NCBI GenBank assembly: GCA_019915015.1
Contig: JAHBBC010000005.1
Span: 992,001 to 1,056,000, forward strand
Length of the DNA stretch: 64,000 nucleotides
Direction of reading: 5' to 3'
From: Auriscalpium vulgare
Taxonomy: Eukaryota > Basidiomycota > Agaricomycetes > Russulales > Auriscalpiaceae
The translations under genes were made by a program, and so were the position numbers. This document shows, in pieces, positions 44,404 through 55,555 of the stretch. Within the stretch, counting starts at the first letter, position 1, and every line of letters starts with the position of its first letter. Under the pieces are notes generated by a model. The model was given only the letters and a program-made list of their open reading frames with translations. It made no database searches and was not told where the DNA came from.

Positions 44404-47400
44404 TCAAGGCAAGATCTGCTGCGTTGAACTGTCCTCACTCTCGTATGCGCTCAATAAATCATCGTATCCTTCATCGTCGCCCTCCTCTGCCGCGCTATCC
44501 CGCCTCGCATCAGAAACCTTGCGGCGTACACGGTCGGATTGGCCGCCCGTGGATATTTTGCGCGGTCGCACTTCCTGCCCGTCAGTCGACGTCTTCCGAA
44601 CTCGCGCATCCGCTCTGCGTTCCGACGACAACTTGCGTACTCGTGGCTCTGCCCCATCGGTACGTGCTTCGGTGGAGAGCTTCCTGGTCCGGCGAGGCGA
44701 GGCGGGCGAAACAGGGGATGCAGACGAAAGTGGTCCGTCAATGAAGGGGCTTTGGAAATTAGTGGCTCGAGGGGTCGTCGCGTTGTCATGATCATCAAAC
44801 TCGGGCAAAGCCAAGCTGTTCGGACTGGCCGCCCTGGAATCGGCGGGGGAAGTTGAACCTGAACTCTGGATGTGGAGGTTCGTCAGATGATGCGTGCTGC
44901 GCTTGGATCGCAGACGAGGGTTCCTTTGCAGAGGCATCTCCGGCGGCGCTGACGAGTCTGAGGCATACTCTGTCCGTACCTTGGGAGGCGGCGTCTTCTT
45001 GCGAACAAGTTTCCTCGTGATAGATGGCGGGTCCAGGTCGCGGAGAGTCGGAGTGCTGATCACCATCGACCCTCGCTGGGATTCTGCGCCAGAGACAGCA
45101 ACATCATAGTTACCCAGCAGAGGAGGCGGGGGCGTGTGGGGAGGCGGGGACGACGGCAGTGTAGTTGTAGGTGATTCTGGTCCATCAACTCTGCCCCACC
45201 CTCGTCGGGCAGATGATGTATTACTTTCCGCAGGTGATGAAGGCAAAGCCTGGTTATTGATACGTGGACTTGGTGCACCCTTGTCAGAGGAGGAGGATTG
45301 TGACGCGAGCCGTCCATGACCAGCCCTCGAAGCGAGTGCCATTGGGGATACTGATTTCCTGTGGAGGGGAATAACGCGGCTTTCGGTTGCATCGGATTCC
45401 CAATCAGACCGAGTATCGGTCCGCCGCGAGTGATGGGCCTCGCTGATGGAAGCCAAAGAGGACACAGAATCTTGCCGGGAATACTGTCGGGACCGTAAAA
45501 CGTCCGTTGAGTCACGACGTGGGTCAGGCGAACGCAAGGGTCCAACGGGGGCACCCGTGATGAGAGAAGACGAAGAGAGGAGTAGAGGGCGCGGACCAGC
45601 CTTAGGTGTCGTCTTCGGTGGTTCTTGCACATGCAAGCCGGCAAAAGAAGCAATGGAATCCTTGAGTGACTTTGTTGGACCACTAGGAGCCGCACTGTCG
45701 GGGCTAGTTGGCGAAGAAAGCGGACTCTTTGGGTGCGGTATCATGCTATCTCGAGGGTTCCGGAAGTGTGCCGGTCGAGGGGGAGGAGTGTATCCGTCAT
45801 CGCGGTCGAGGTTGGGCAATGATCCGCGACGGTTGCCATCCACATTGCCCGCGGGAAGCTGCGTAGAGCTCAATAACTCACTTCGGTGCTTCGGTGCTGA
45901 AGACGACGAGGCCGCAGGCTCGGCCGGAGATGGCCCACTAGCACCTCGAGTGCTCCAAGCCTGCATGGCCTTCACCCTCCAATTTGTGCTGACCTTAGCT
46001 AAGGTGGCAGCAGCGTCAGAATCCTTGAGCTTCTCGGCGTAGCTCCAGATAGACTGTCCGGGTGCGGGAGAGGAGGGCGAAGAAGGGGTCGGCGAAGAAG
46101 GGGTCGGCGGTAAAGGTGAGGTTTTGGTAGGCGAAGGTGACGGGGACAGACGAGCAGGAGATAGTAGTGGGGACAGGTGGGCAGGGGGAGGTAATGGTGA
46201 CAACGGCGACATTGGAGGAGTGATTGGTGACAATGGAGAGGGAGGCGGCTCCATTGCGCTTTGGTTTGTGATACCTTTCCACACTACGTTCGCTAGTCTT
46301 GACGTTAACCCTGGTGATTTCGGATCACTATTGATTATTTGAGTTTCTGTTTCATCGCCTCCAGACCCAGACGACGATGACTCGTCGTCTGTGCCCGAAG
46401 TATCGGGCGAAGATAGTGGCGACGAGACCCGGTTCGTAAAGCCCCGCCAGACTGTTTCCCGCAGTCGTATTCCTAACGTCGCGTTGGCATTCTTGAGGAC
46501 CTTGGATTCCTCTTCTCGTCGACGTGCCAGCTCTGCAGCAGTCTGCAAGATGCTGTCAATGCCGCCCGCCGATTCCACCGGGTACATTTGCAGAAGGGCC
46601 ATTCCTTCAATGAATGCATCGTTGAGCTCCCACGCGCGCACTGGAGACGGCGGCCCCATGGATGAACCGCCTTCTCCCCAAAGTCCCGGCGATCGACGGC
46701 CAGACTTTCCTAAACTAGGGGGACATAAGCTGGTCGGTGCTCATTCTAGCAGCGGATGAGGCATACCGAAAGAGGGGCCCTCGTGCCCGGAGCAACATGC
46801 TGGTACATATGTCCAGGAGGTACTCGAGCTTTGGCGACGAATCCCGTGTTGTCATCGGTCGAGCAAATAGCGCATCCCATACGGACAGAACTGATGGCAA
46901 AGGAAGAGTGTGAGTAAGGATCGGAGCCATCCATCGGCTAAGCCAAAAAGGCGTCAGTGAAGGGTGCAGAGTACTTGGGTGCAAACATACTATGAGTAAT
47001 GGGGTAAGCTAGGATCTAGTCCTTTGGCATGCTAGCGATCGCTGGTTATAATATGAATCACAAGGGTCGTGAATGACGAACCAAATCAACTGAGAGTTCC
47101 GGGTCCGCCCAATGCAATCTGTCGCCAAAGTGCTGCATCCACCGATTTCCACCTTCCTCGTCTTCTAGCTCCGTAAACTCGCCGACCATGGCCTCGAACA
47201 ACCAAAAGGTGTCGGCCTCTACATGAGCTAGATCCTGTGGCTCCACTTCTTGATTCAATACCGAGTACAATGGAATGAGAAGGGACGCCATATGTGGTGA
47301 TTTGTTGGCAGGATTCAGGCAAGAATGAATATACAGCAGACGGATGAGAGCAGACGCATGCTTATGGTGTGCTCCGCCGGTGCTGAACGCCTGCGATGAG

Positions 47401-48225
47401 TACAAAGTCTTCGTCGCGTGACCGCTGTCCGAGTCGGGGGCAGTGACCGAGATGTCCGGAGCTACAGGAGAGTCGGGTTCAAGCCGAATTTCTGGGATGG
47501 CAGGGGCATCGCTATCAGTAGCATCACGGGAATGGATGGCCTCCAGACGGATGTCGAGGTTCAAGGCGCAAGTAATCCTGATCCCATCAGCAGCGGCTTC
47601 ATCAAGTGGACCGTCTGAGCTTTCCGGCGCCTCCTCCAACCCAGAAAACAGGTTCACTGGTACGCGGAAGAGGTCCTTGATCGAATTCATGAGAGAGGCA
47701 TCCAGTGGCACTAAGGAGTCCGTCGGCGGAGGAAGGTTGTCAAAGGGTTCGAGAAGACGTCGTACGAGGTCCTGAGCTTGTACCTTAGAAACGAACGGCG
47801 GTATGAAACGGCAGACAGACGTACATAATAGCTATCCCTATGTTTCCGGGACTCGCCCTCCCACGACGCCTTGAGGACGGGCAGAGTACCAAGAAGAAGT
47901 CTACATTCATCAATATGCATGTCAAGCGGATGTATTAGGTGAGCTGCCTTACTTCCATATCCTTGGCCGCAACCACGCCGGTGAACTAGGTATACCTGCG
48001 ACCAGAATGAGATCAAGATAATGATAAGCAGGAAAGAGGCGACGTACCGCGGCCGCACAAGGTTGCTAGTCGGGGTATATCAACGATCGGAGCGTCGTTG
48101 GACGTGTCCAATATCTCCGACAAAGACGCAAGACTATTCTGGCGTTTAGCTCACGGACAGGTCAAGGAATGAATGCAGGTCATACACTTCGTCCGGACGC
48201 AGGTCCGGAGCCCATTGTACCCCAT
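44404..48225 (-). CDS. TBC (RabGAP-like) domain protein, TBC1D13 type, long disordered tail
   Basis: A Rab-GAP fold is spread over about eight exons. Blocks are ASLSEILDTSNDAPIVDIPR, LCGRGIPSSPAWLRPRIWK, LLGTLPVLKASWE and SIKDLFRVPVNLFSGLEE, where Arg of DLFR is the R-finger. Then come LNPANKSPHMASLLIPLY, LAHVEADTFWLFEAMVGEF, FGDRLHWADPELSVDL, HTLPLPSVLSVWDALFA and LLDICTSMLLRARGPLFR. The usual Q-finger (YxQGM) is replaced around SPHM. A disordered tail of about 700 residues follows, rich in Pro/Ser repeats (PLSPLPPPAHLSPLLSP). No in-frame ATG exists between the upstream IST1 stop (48146) and the first TBC block. The best start is an ATG at 48225 inside the last IST1 exon in another frame, spliced at 48188/48133. 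Confidence 0.8.
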
Positions 48226-48946
48226 ACGAGTGGGCAAGGCCAACAAGATAGTCATCAAGCTGGGCTGCCGAAGCGGGAGGTGCACTAAGAGCCCGCAAAA
48301 TCTAAAAATTAATGAGAAATGGACCGAATCCGCGCAGCTTCCGAACACACCTGAGGCGATACGTGACGGTCTTGATTTGTAGACGCGGAGCGTAAGAAGT
48401 CCGGACCAAGGCGGAAACCAAGCAAATCACGAGTAGCATGCAAGTCTGTGAGGGTGTGACGGCCAGCTCCATGCGAGCAGCATGGCATAACGCACCTCGA
48501 GAGTCTATGGAAGGTGCTGCGTATATGATGGTTGAAGCAGATTCGACGGCAGCGGGGCTAGGGCCCCGGCTTCGGCGTGACAGTGTCTTCAGCGCGAGCA
48601 GGCGGAGGGCGTTAAAGTAAGACACACCTCTCTAAGTCACTGAAGCGCTCCAGCAGGACTCCAATCTGCATCTCCAAGTTCTCCAGCACATTGCCCATAA
48701 TTTCATCTTGAATGAGCTTCTGAGCCTTTGCGCGAGCCAGCATGACGTTGCCCTGCTGCAGTAAGATGGAGATGTCCCGCCCTGTAACTTGCCCTTGCGC
48801 ATCCTTCCTATCTCGTAGCTGTCCTAAACGCTGGGCCGTGAGGCGAAATTGCGCCTTGACATCATGCAAACTTAGAACGGAGCCTGCACATGGCTCAGAT
48901 ACGTATGACGCACCTTGGCACGCGTCGCATCCCAGGAGGCGGCCAT
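48146..48946 (-). CDS. IST1: IST1-like ESCRT-III regulator
   Basis: IST1 binds Did2 and Vps4 and controls ESCRT-III in endosomal sorting and membrane scission. The first exon reads MAASWDATRAK; a 59-nt intron ending GTCAAG joins it to AQFRLTAQRLGQLRDRKDAQ. Then follow GRDISILLQQGNVMLARAKA, ENLEMQIGVLLERFSDLER, ASTIIYAAPSIDSR, TDLHATRDLLGFRLGPDFLR and RHVSPQILRALSAPPASAAQ. These are all hallmark IST1 blocks. The unspliced frame ends ...YGVQWAPDLRPDEVYDLHSF and a few more residues before TAA (48146-48148). A well-formed intron (48187-48134) spans that stop. If it is removed, IST1 would end in about 17 different residues and the downstream TBC frame would open. IST1 identity is firm; its C-terminus is not. 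Confidence 0.88.
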
Positions 48947-49304
48947 AGTCGTGTAGAGTGCGGGTCCTAACTATTCGTCGAACTAGAAGATGGCTGTCAA
49001 GGAGGAGGTGGCGGGGATGGTGAAGCCGTGTGCAACATTCAGAGCTCGAAGAGGCAGTGATATATCTTGCAACCGTCTGTCTTGTCGGGGTGAACCACGT
49101 CTGTCACCGCGACAAAATTGATCTCAACTTGCCGCGCCGCGCAGTCTCCCACTGCCCCCACGTGACCAACACTCCCATACACAGCACAGTTCAGCACAAA
49201 ATACGTCTCTTTGATCACAATACTGCCAGGTACGTTGTAGTTGTGCCCATGCCATCCATCGCCGCCCGCTGTCCCTTGCCGGCAGATCATCCAGACATCA
49301 AAGA
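48947..49304. other. Intergenic space upstream of IST1
   Basis: About 360 bp carrying the IST1 promoter and the 3' flank of the MARVEL-like gene. No supported feature. Confidence 0.5.
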
Positions 49305-50345
49305 TCAAAAGAAATGGTCTGGAAGGCGCTTCGAGAGCCTGGTCGATTTCCGACTACTCTTCCGGCTCCCCTTTTCGTCCACCACGTCCTTCGACGACAC
49401 TAGCGATGGCCTATGGGACGATGGAGGACTCTGGGCGGACCCCAAAGACGGTGGTGCCATCACGAAGTCGGCCATACTATTGGGCCAGGATGCGGACAGT
49501 GGTGGCTCTGGGGGCATAATGGGCAGTGACCCGTGGCCGCGACCAGATTTCACGGCTTCTTCGTCATCGATAGTGTCCTCCGTCCTTGGTACGCTCGCAT
49601 ATCGCCAGGTATAAACGGCAAGACATATGCCGTATGTTATCACTGAGGGTAAGTAAGCAGCGAAAGGGAGTGGCTCAGGCTTGAGAGATTTGCTCACGCA
49701 ATGCGGGCGGTACCCAACTAGCCATATTGATGTACACGTTGAGCACTTGGCAAACGCCTCGGTCATCGGATGCTACCATGCGTCAACATTGGGTTGAGTC
49801 ACATGGAAAGCACAAAACTGACTTTGGTTTGGACATGGTATGGATGGAGTCCAGACGGCGAACGCGACCGCCAAGCCTATTGAATGTGAGCAGAATGACC
49901 TACAGCACAAACGTACTACGTACCGATATGACACACCAAGAGCAATAAGAGTCGCGCACCATCTAGCCATGTCCTAAACCTCGTTAGGATCCTGTTGGTA
50001 TAAGTCAGGTACAACGCAAGAGCAAGCAACGGTACCCTAGCACATACAGCAGTGGCAGGACAATCACTGTGATGGTGTCGACAACGAGAAAGAGGCCAAT
50101 GAAAGAGCCTGCAGGTGAAAATTAGCAAAAGCAAGAGCGCGTGGGGAAGCGGCGTGCTCACGTTCTGAGGGGCTGGATATGTCCCAGCGCAGCGAGAGCA
50201 GGATAGAGAGCAGGATAATCCAGACAAAACATATGAATGTCGTCAGTGCTATCGACCATGGATGAGCAACTCCTCGAGCGTGAATGACGAACAACTCACA
50301 GAATGCGATCGTTCTCAGCCGTAAAAATACAGGAGAGTGTTGCAT
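49305..50345 (-). CDS. MARVEL-like four-helix membrane protein
   Basis: Small exons encode a protein with about four hydrophobic helices and a cytosolic Ser-rich tail. The start ATG at 50345 gives MQHSPVFLRLRTIAF, spliced to TTFICFVWIILLSILLSLRW, then SFIGLFLVVDTITVIVLPLL. A third segment is near ARLLLLLVCHIG, and a fourth is LPFAAYLPSVITYGICLAVY. The tail runs through SKDVVDEKGSRKSSRKSTR to LPDHFF. Helix number and spacing fit fungal MARVEL-domain proteins, which organise plasma-membrane domains such as eisosomes. The sequence is too divergent to name a member. Joins between exons 1-3 are good (donor GTGAGT, branch and acceptor visible); the middle part is less sure. Confidence 0.62.
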
Positions 50346-50886
50346 GTTATCGCTACAAAAAATGACGAGGGTTGAAGAACGGTATAACGATACAAACAAG
50401 TACTGGTCAGCCAGCTGCCAGCGGGGACAGGGACAGTCGATGTCGATGTCGGTGAAGACCCTCAAGGCAGACCAGGCGAAGGAGAGGAGATGCACAGGCG
50501 CTCATGATGGTAGGCATTTGTATACGTAGTAGAACAATGGTGGCCGAGCCCATGCAAGAGCTGTGGACCTTTGTGGACAGTTGGAAACAAGGCCTTTTGT
50601 TCATCGAGCGCCGGAACGTGACCGTGCCCGCAGTACAGGCGCCCATCAGCATCACTCCTCGTACCTTGGACCAAGCCCGGAACGATGAACGGCTGAATGT
50701 GAAGCTTGAAAATGCCTCGGTTCGTGAGCTTTCGTGAGGCGCGCGCTCCATAGCAATTGAGACATTTTACAAGCACGACTACGTCATATCCGACGGTCTC
50801 ACTTGGAACTTGACCCGTGCCGCTGCGTGCACCGCCGCCGCGAGCGCTATGCGAGTACGCTACCTCCTTTACTTGCAACCACCACA
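50346..50886. other. Divergent promoter region
   Basis: About 540 bp lies between the divergent starts of the MARVEL-like gene and the retropepsin-like gene. ORFs of 70-110 codons occur on both strands (for example 50407-50751 minus), but none resembles a known protein. Confidence 0.45.
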
Positions 50887-51987
50887 ATGGTCACTCCGAA
50901 ACCTGCCATTCTCAGCATCCATACGCCTTCGTCGTCGTTTGCCATCACCCATTCAAGTACGTCTTCCGTCCGACACGATAGCACTCATACAACTCATGCT
51001 CTCTCACCCAGTTGCGGAAGAGACAGTGACAGCGCTCTTCGACAAGCTTAGTCGGAAGCACAATACAGAGTTCTACGGCAAACGTGTTGGTCCCAACTGG
51101 ATCAAATACGAATCTAATGGGTCGGTATGGAACCTAGACGATGGTATGTCGCGGAGACTCATATAGGTTCACCGCGCCTCACTTTTGGCACAGATTCTGA
51201 TTACACCATCTTCATCTGGAGACAAAGTTCGTCTCAGGACAAGTCCGACTCCTCGACCATTTACCTCAGAGACCCTTCCCAACCACTGCCGGGGCCGTCT
51301 TCATACCGCAACCCGTCATTTTACCTGTTCCGCCCTGAATTCAGTAACACGCCTCCGCAGCCGAGCTCGCATCGTACGGCTTCCGTGAAGAGCAAGAAAT
51401 CTGCGAAAGCGCACGAAGTGGATGACGGTGTGCTCAAGCATAAGAGAGAGTTTGAGGCCTTCCACCACAGCAACGGTGTCCGGACTGTGGTGGGAGAAAT
51501 TGGACCTGTGCCGAACGGTACGTTTCCTGCATCCATAACTTCGTGTCGATTGCTCACTACTTATACAATATTTAGTCCGAATGCTCCTCAAGACGGGATA
51601 CCGCCACGTGTACATCTCCCGCACGTTCGCCATGCGTCATGGCTTCATTCCGTCGGATGCTGCGCCGGGTCATTACGGCTACGGTGGTCTAGTCAAGTGC
51701 GTGCTTCCACCACACTCGCATTGAAACCCGCACGTCATGCTTACTTGTCCCGCAGCATCGGAAAGTGGCCCATCACAGTCGGCCGAACCAAGACGACTCA
51801 CTCAGTCTACCTGTCCGAGGAGTCTCACTTCGACGTCGTTCTTGGGCGCGCGTTCTGGGAGAAGAGACAAATCAAGACCAATCCGGTTGATCCTACCGAT
51901 ATTGTCTGTCTGGATACGCAGGAAAAGCTCGAATGCGAGCTGGTCATTCTAAAGGACGGGAAAGGCGAAATCGTCACCGTGACGTGA
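50887..51987 (+). CDS. Protein with retropepsin-like domain lacking the catalytic Asp
   Basis: The gene is spliced from about five exons. The N-terminal part (MVTPKPAILSIHTPSSSFAI, then EETVTALFDKLSRKHN and WIKYESNGSVWNLDDDSDYT) looks like a small alpha/beta domain. A Ser-rich linker follows (FSNTPPQPSSHRTASVKSKK). The C-terminal part has the layout of retroviral-type aspartic proteases: MLLKTGYRHVYISRTFAMRH at the flap-start position, then ITVGRTKTTHSVYLS and HFDVVLGRAFWEKRQI, the usual DVILG block. Where active enzymes have D(T/S)G, this has KTG, so it should be catalytically dead or differently used. No reverse transcriptase, integrase or repeat lies nearby, so it behaves as a single-copy host gene. 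The fold assignment is inference from pattern; the splice model is solid, with one clean frame to TGA at 51985-51987. Confidence 0.72.
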
Positions 51988-52283
51988 TTAGTTGCCTTGT
52001 CCCATCGCCTACTGTAACCTGTATCATTTAAATAAAGCACATCATATTGTACTGCGTTTCTCCGCCCCTTATTATTTGGAAGGAGTGCAGCAGCACTCAC
52101 CTTAAGTATGCACATAGCACACGGCCCGGCATGTTTAGCCGGCTGCGGCCCGGCGCGACGGCTGCATCGAAATTTGAAGAGACGTGCACTGCTTCAGCCT
52201 GAACTTTCGTTGTCTCTCCACGACACTCCCAGAACAGTCGACCAAGGATCCACCAGACGTGAGGTCGCATTCTCAATCAAACA

Positions 52284-52841
52284 ATGTCCGATCCCAACAC
52301 TCGCGGAAAGGCGTGGCCCCTCGCCCCTGCAGATCTGAACAACCAGGTACGTCTTCGAGCCCTACTGGATTGTATTCGCATTCTAATGACCTCGATGGTG
52401 CAGATCCTTGATCTAGTTCAGCAGGCATCGACTTACAAGCAGCTCAAAAAGGGCGCTAACGAGGGTGCGTCGTGCTGTGCACGTCCTTGGGATAACGCGG
52501 ACTAACGGCTTTTTCACTGGACAGCTACCAAAACGCTCAATCGTGGTATTGCAGAGTTCATCATCTTGACTGCAGACACCGAGCCGCTGGAGATTCTGCT
52601 TCATCTTCCTCTTCTTTGCGAAGAGAAGGTACGTTGTTCGTTCTTGTTGGCGCCATCTGCGAACTGAAATCCAGCCGTGCAGAACGTGCCGTATATCTTC
52701 ATCGAGTCGAAAGCTGCTCTCGGCAGGGCGTGCGGGGTGACCAGGCCCGTCATTGCTGCTAGCGTGACGACCAACGAGCAACGCGAGCTGCAGAGCCAGA
52801 TTCAGACCGTCAAGAAGGCCATTGACAAGCTCATGGTTTAA
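52284..52841 (+). CDS. SNU13: Snu13 (15.5K), U4 snRNP and box C/D snoRNP protein
   Basis: This L7Ae-type protein binds kink-turns in U4 snRNA and box C/D snoRNAs. Four exons give [74 protein letters not shown] and [20 protein letters not shown]. It ends [12 protein letters not shown], matching Snu13/NHP2L1 almost throughout. Introns have donors GTACGT, GTGCGT and GTACGT. The TAA is at 52839-52841. Upstream, about 300 bp separates it from the preceding plus-strand gene. Confidence 0.97.
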
Positions 52842-53153
52842 GTCGACAAAGTCGCGGTTTTACTACACGCCCAGATACCTAGCAGTTAGGGACACTCGAA
52901 ATCTTGAAAATGCTATAGGCCCATGAGCGAAACCATGTCAATCAGATACGTGTCGGCCGATGCGTGGATGCCATCCTGTCTCCGTCGAAAGTAGCATCGC
53001 AGATCCCATGTGAATTGGAAACAATATCCACAATACATCGAACGAGATCATATTATTGTTTATACAATATGTCGTAAGGAGCCAAAGGAGAGAAGACGAA
53101 GGCAGACCATAACAAGCCGGAGACCATATGCTACGATGAGAGCAAATATGCCG
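52842..53153. other. Convergent 3' flanks
   Basis: About 310 bp between the Snu13 and Ubc9 stops, AT-richer than coding DNA around it. Nothing else is seen. Confidence 0.6.
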
Positions 53154-54015
53154 TTACTTCGGTATGTTTTCGCGCGCCTGCGAACGCACTCGCCGCCTGA
53201 AGTCCGAAAAGAATCAGATGTGGCAACAGAACTATGTAGCGTGCAACACTTACTCGTATGCAGTGCGGTCATTCCTAGTGCGGAGCCAGATGTTAGCATC
53301 ATGTAGACTGTCTGGGAACGAATTACGCACTTGAACATCGTGTAGGCGTCACTCTGAGCTGGATCGTTCACATTTGGATCGTTCAAGAGCGCTTGCACAC
53401 CCAATACAATCTGCACACGGGGTGAGAGCTGCACAACGTAGCGTCCGGATGCACCAGTGCCCACCTGTTTGATGGTGATGGCTGGTTTCCAAGATTTCTC
53501 TTCGTCCAGGATAGAAAGGCAGACAGTGCCAGACGGATAGACGTTAGGATGGAAGAGCGGTGGCGTGAATTTGCCTGAAAGGGCAGGTAAGTAGGGCGTT
53601 TGAAGACGGAGCGACGACGCACATTTAGGCGGCTTAGACGGATAGTCTGTAGCAGGAAAGTCAAAACAAGCCCTCGGAACACAGTCAAGCATCGTAAGTT
53701 ACCTTCCGGGAAGATCATCATGAGTTTGTAAAGGCCACCCTCCCAAGGCGTCTGCGCGACGCGTCAAAGTCAGCATTTCAATACAGCACGAGTGGGGGAC
53801 ATACTCCGTCTTTTCCTGGGATGCCAACCTCCCATTCCATGAGGTTCATGGAGCCATCGGGGGCTTTGGTGGGCTTCGCGTAGAATCCCTGTAGACAGTA
53901 TCAAGCGCGATTCAGACGCGACGACGCGTTTCTCAGACAAACGACTCACGAATGGGTGGTCTTTGCGCCATTGCTTGCGCTCCTCAGCAAGACGGGGACG
54001 ACAGATGCCAGACAT
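53154..54015 (-). CDS. UBC9: SUMO-conjugating enzyme Ubc9
   Basis: This is an E2 enzyme that transfers SUMO to lysines in consensus sites. Exons give [78 protein letters not shown] and [39 protein letters not shown] follows, and the protein ends in a basic REN block. The catalytic Cys is in GTVCLSIL. The motif order and the ..[17 protein letters not shown] opening are diagnostic for Ubc9 among E2s. About seven short introns are present. The last exon starts [13 protein letters not shown] after a 63-nt GTAAGT intron. It diverges from PRE2 with 186 bp between the start codons. Confidence 0.95.
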
Positions 54016-54201
54016 TGCGTGGAATATGTGCAGGGGTAGTGTGTTTAGCGAGAGCAAGTGAGAGAGTCAAGAGCCACACGGGGACGCGGGAAGGTCCCTT
54101 GCATTACGTGAGCAGGTCCACGCACAACACTGCCAAACAGATGCGACGCGCACTCGCGGCCGCGTCAGCTGCAGCTCAGACACACGCTCACTCGGCTCAC
54201 C

Positions 54202-55416
<1,215 letters not shown>

Positions 55417-55555
55417 ATACAAACTACACTGTAAACCAATATTGTACCACTGCACGCGAGTTGCCGGGAAACGCCGACCACGGTATGATTACCGAAAGAG
55501 GATAACTGAGATTGTTCAGTGACGTCGTGCACCGTCTTCGCCGCCTTCCCCCACC

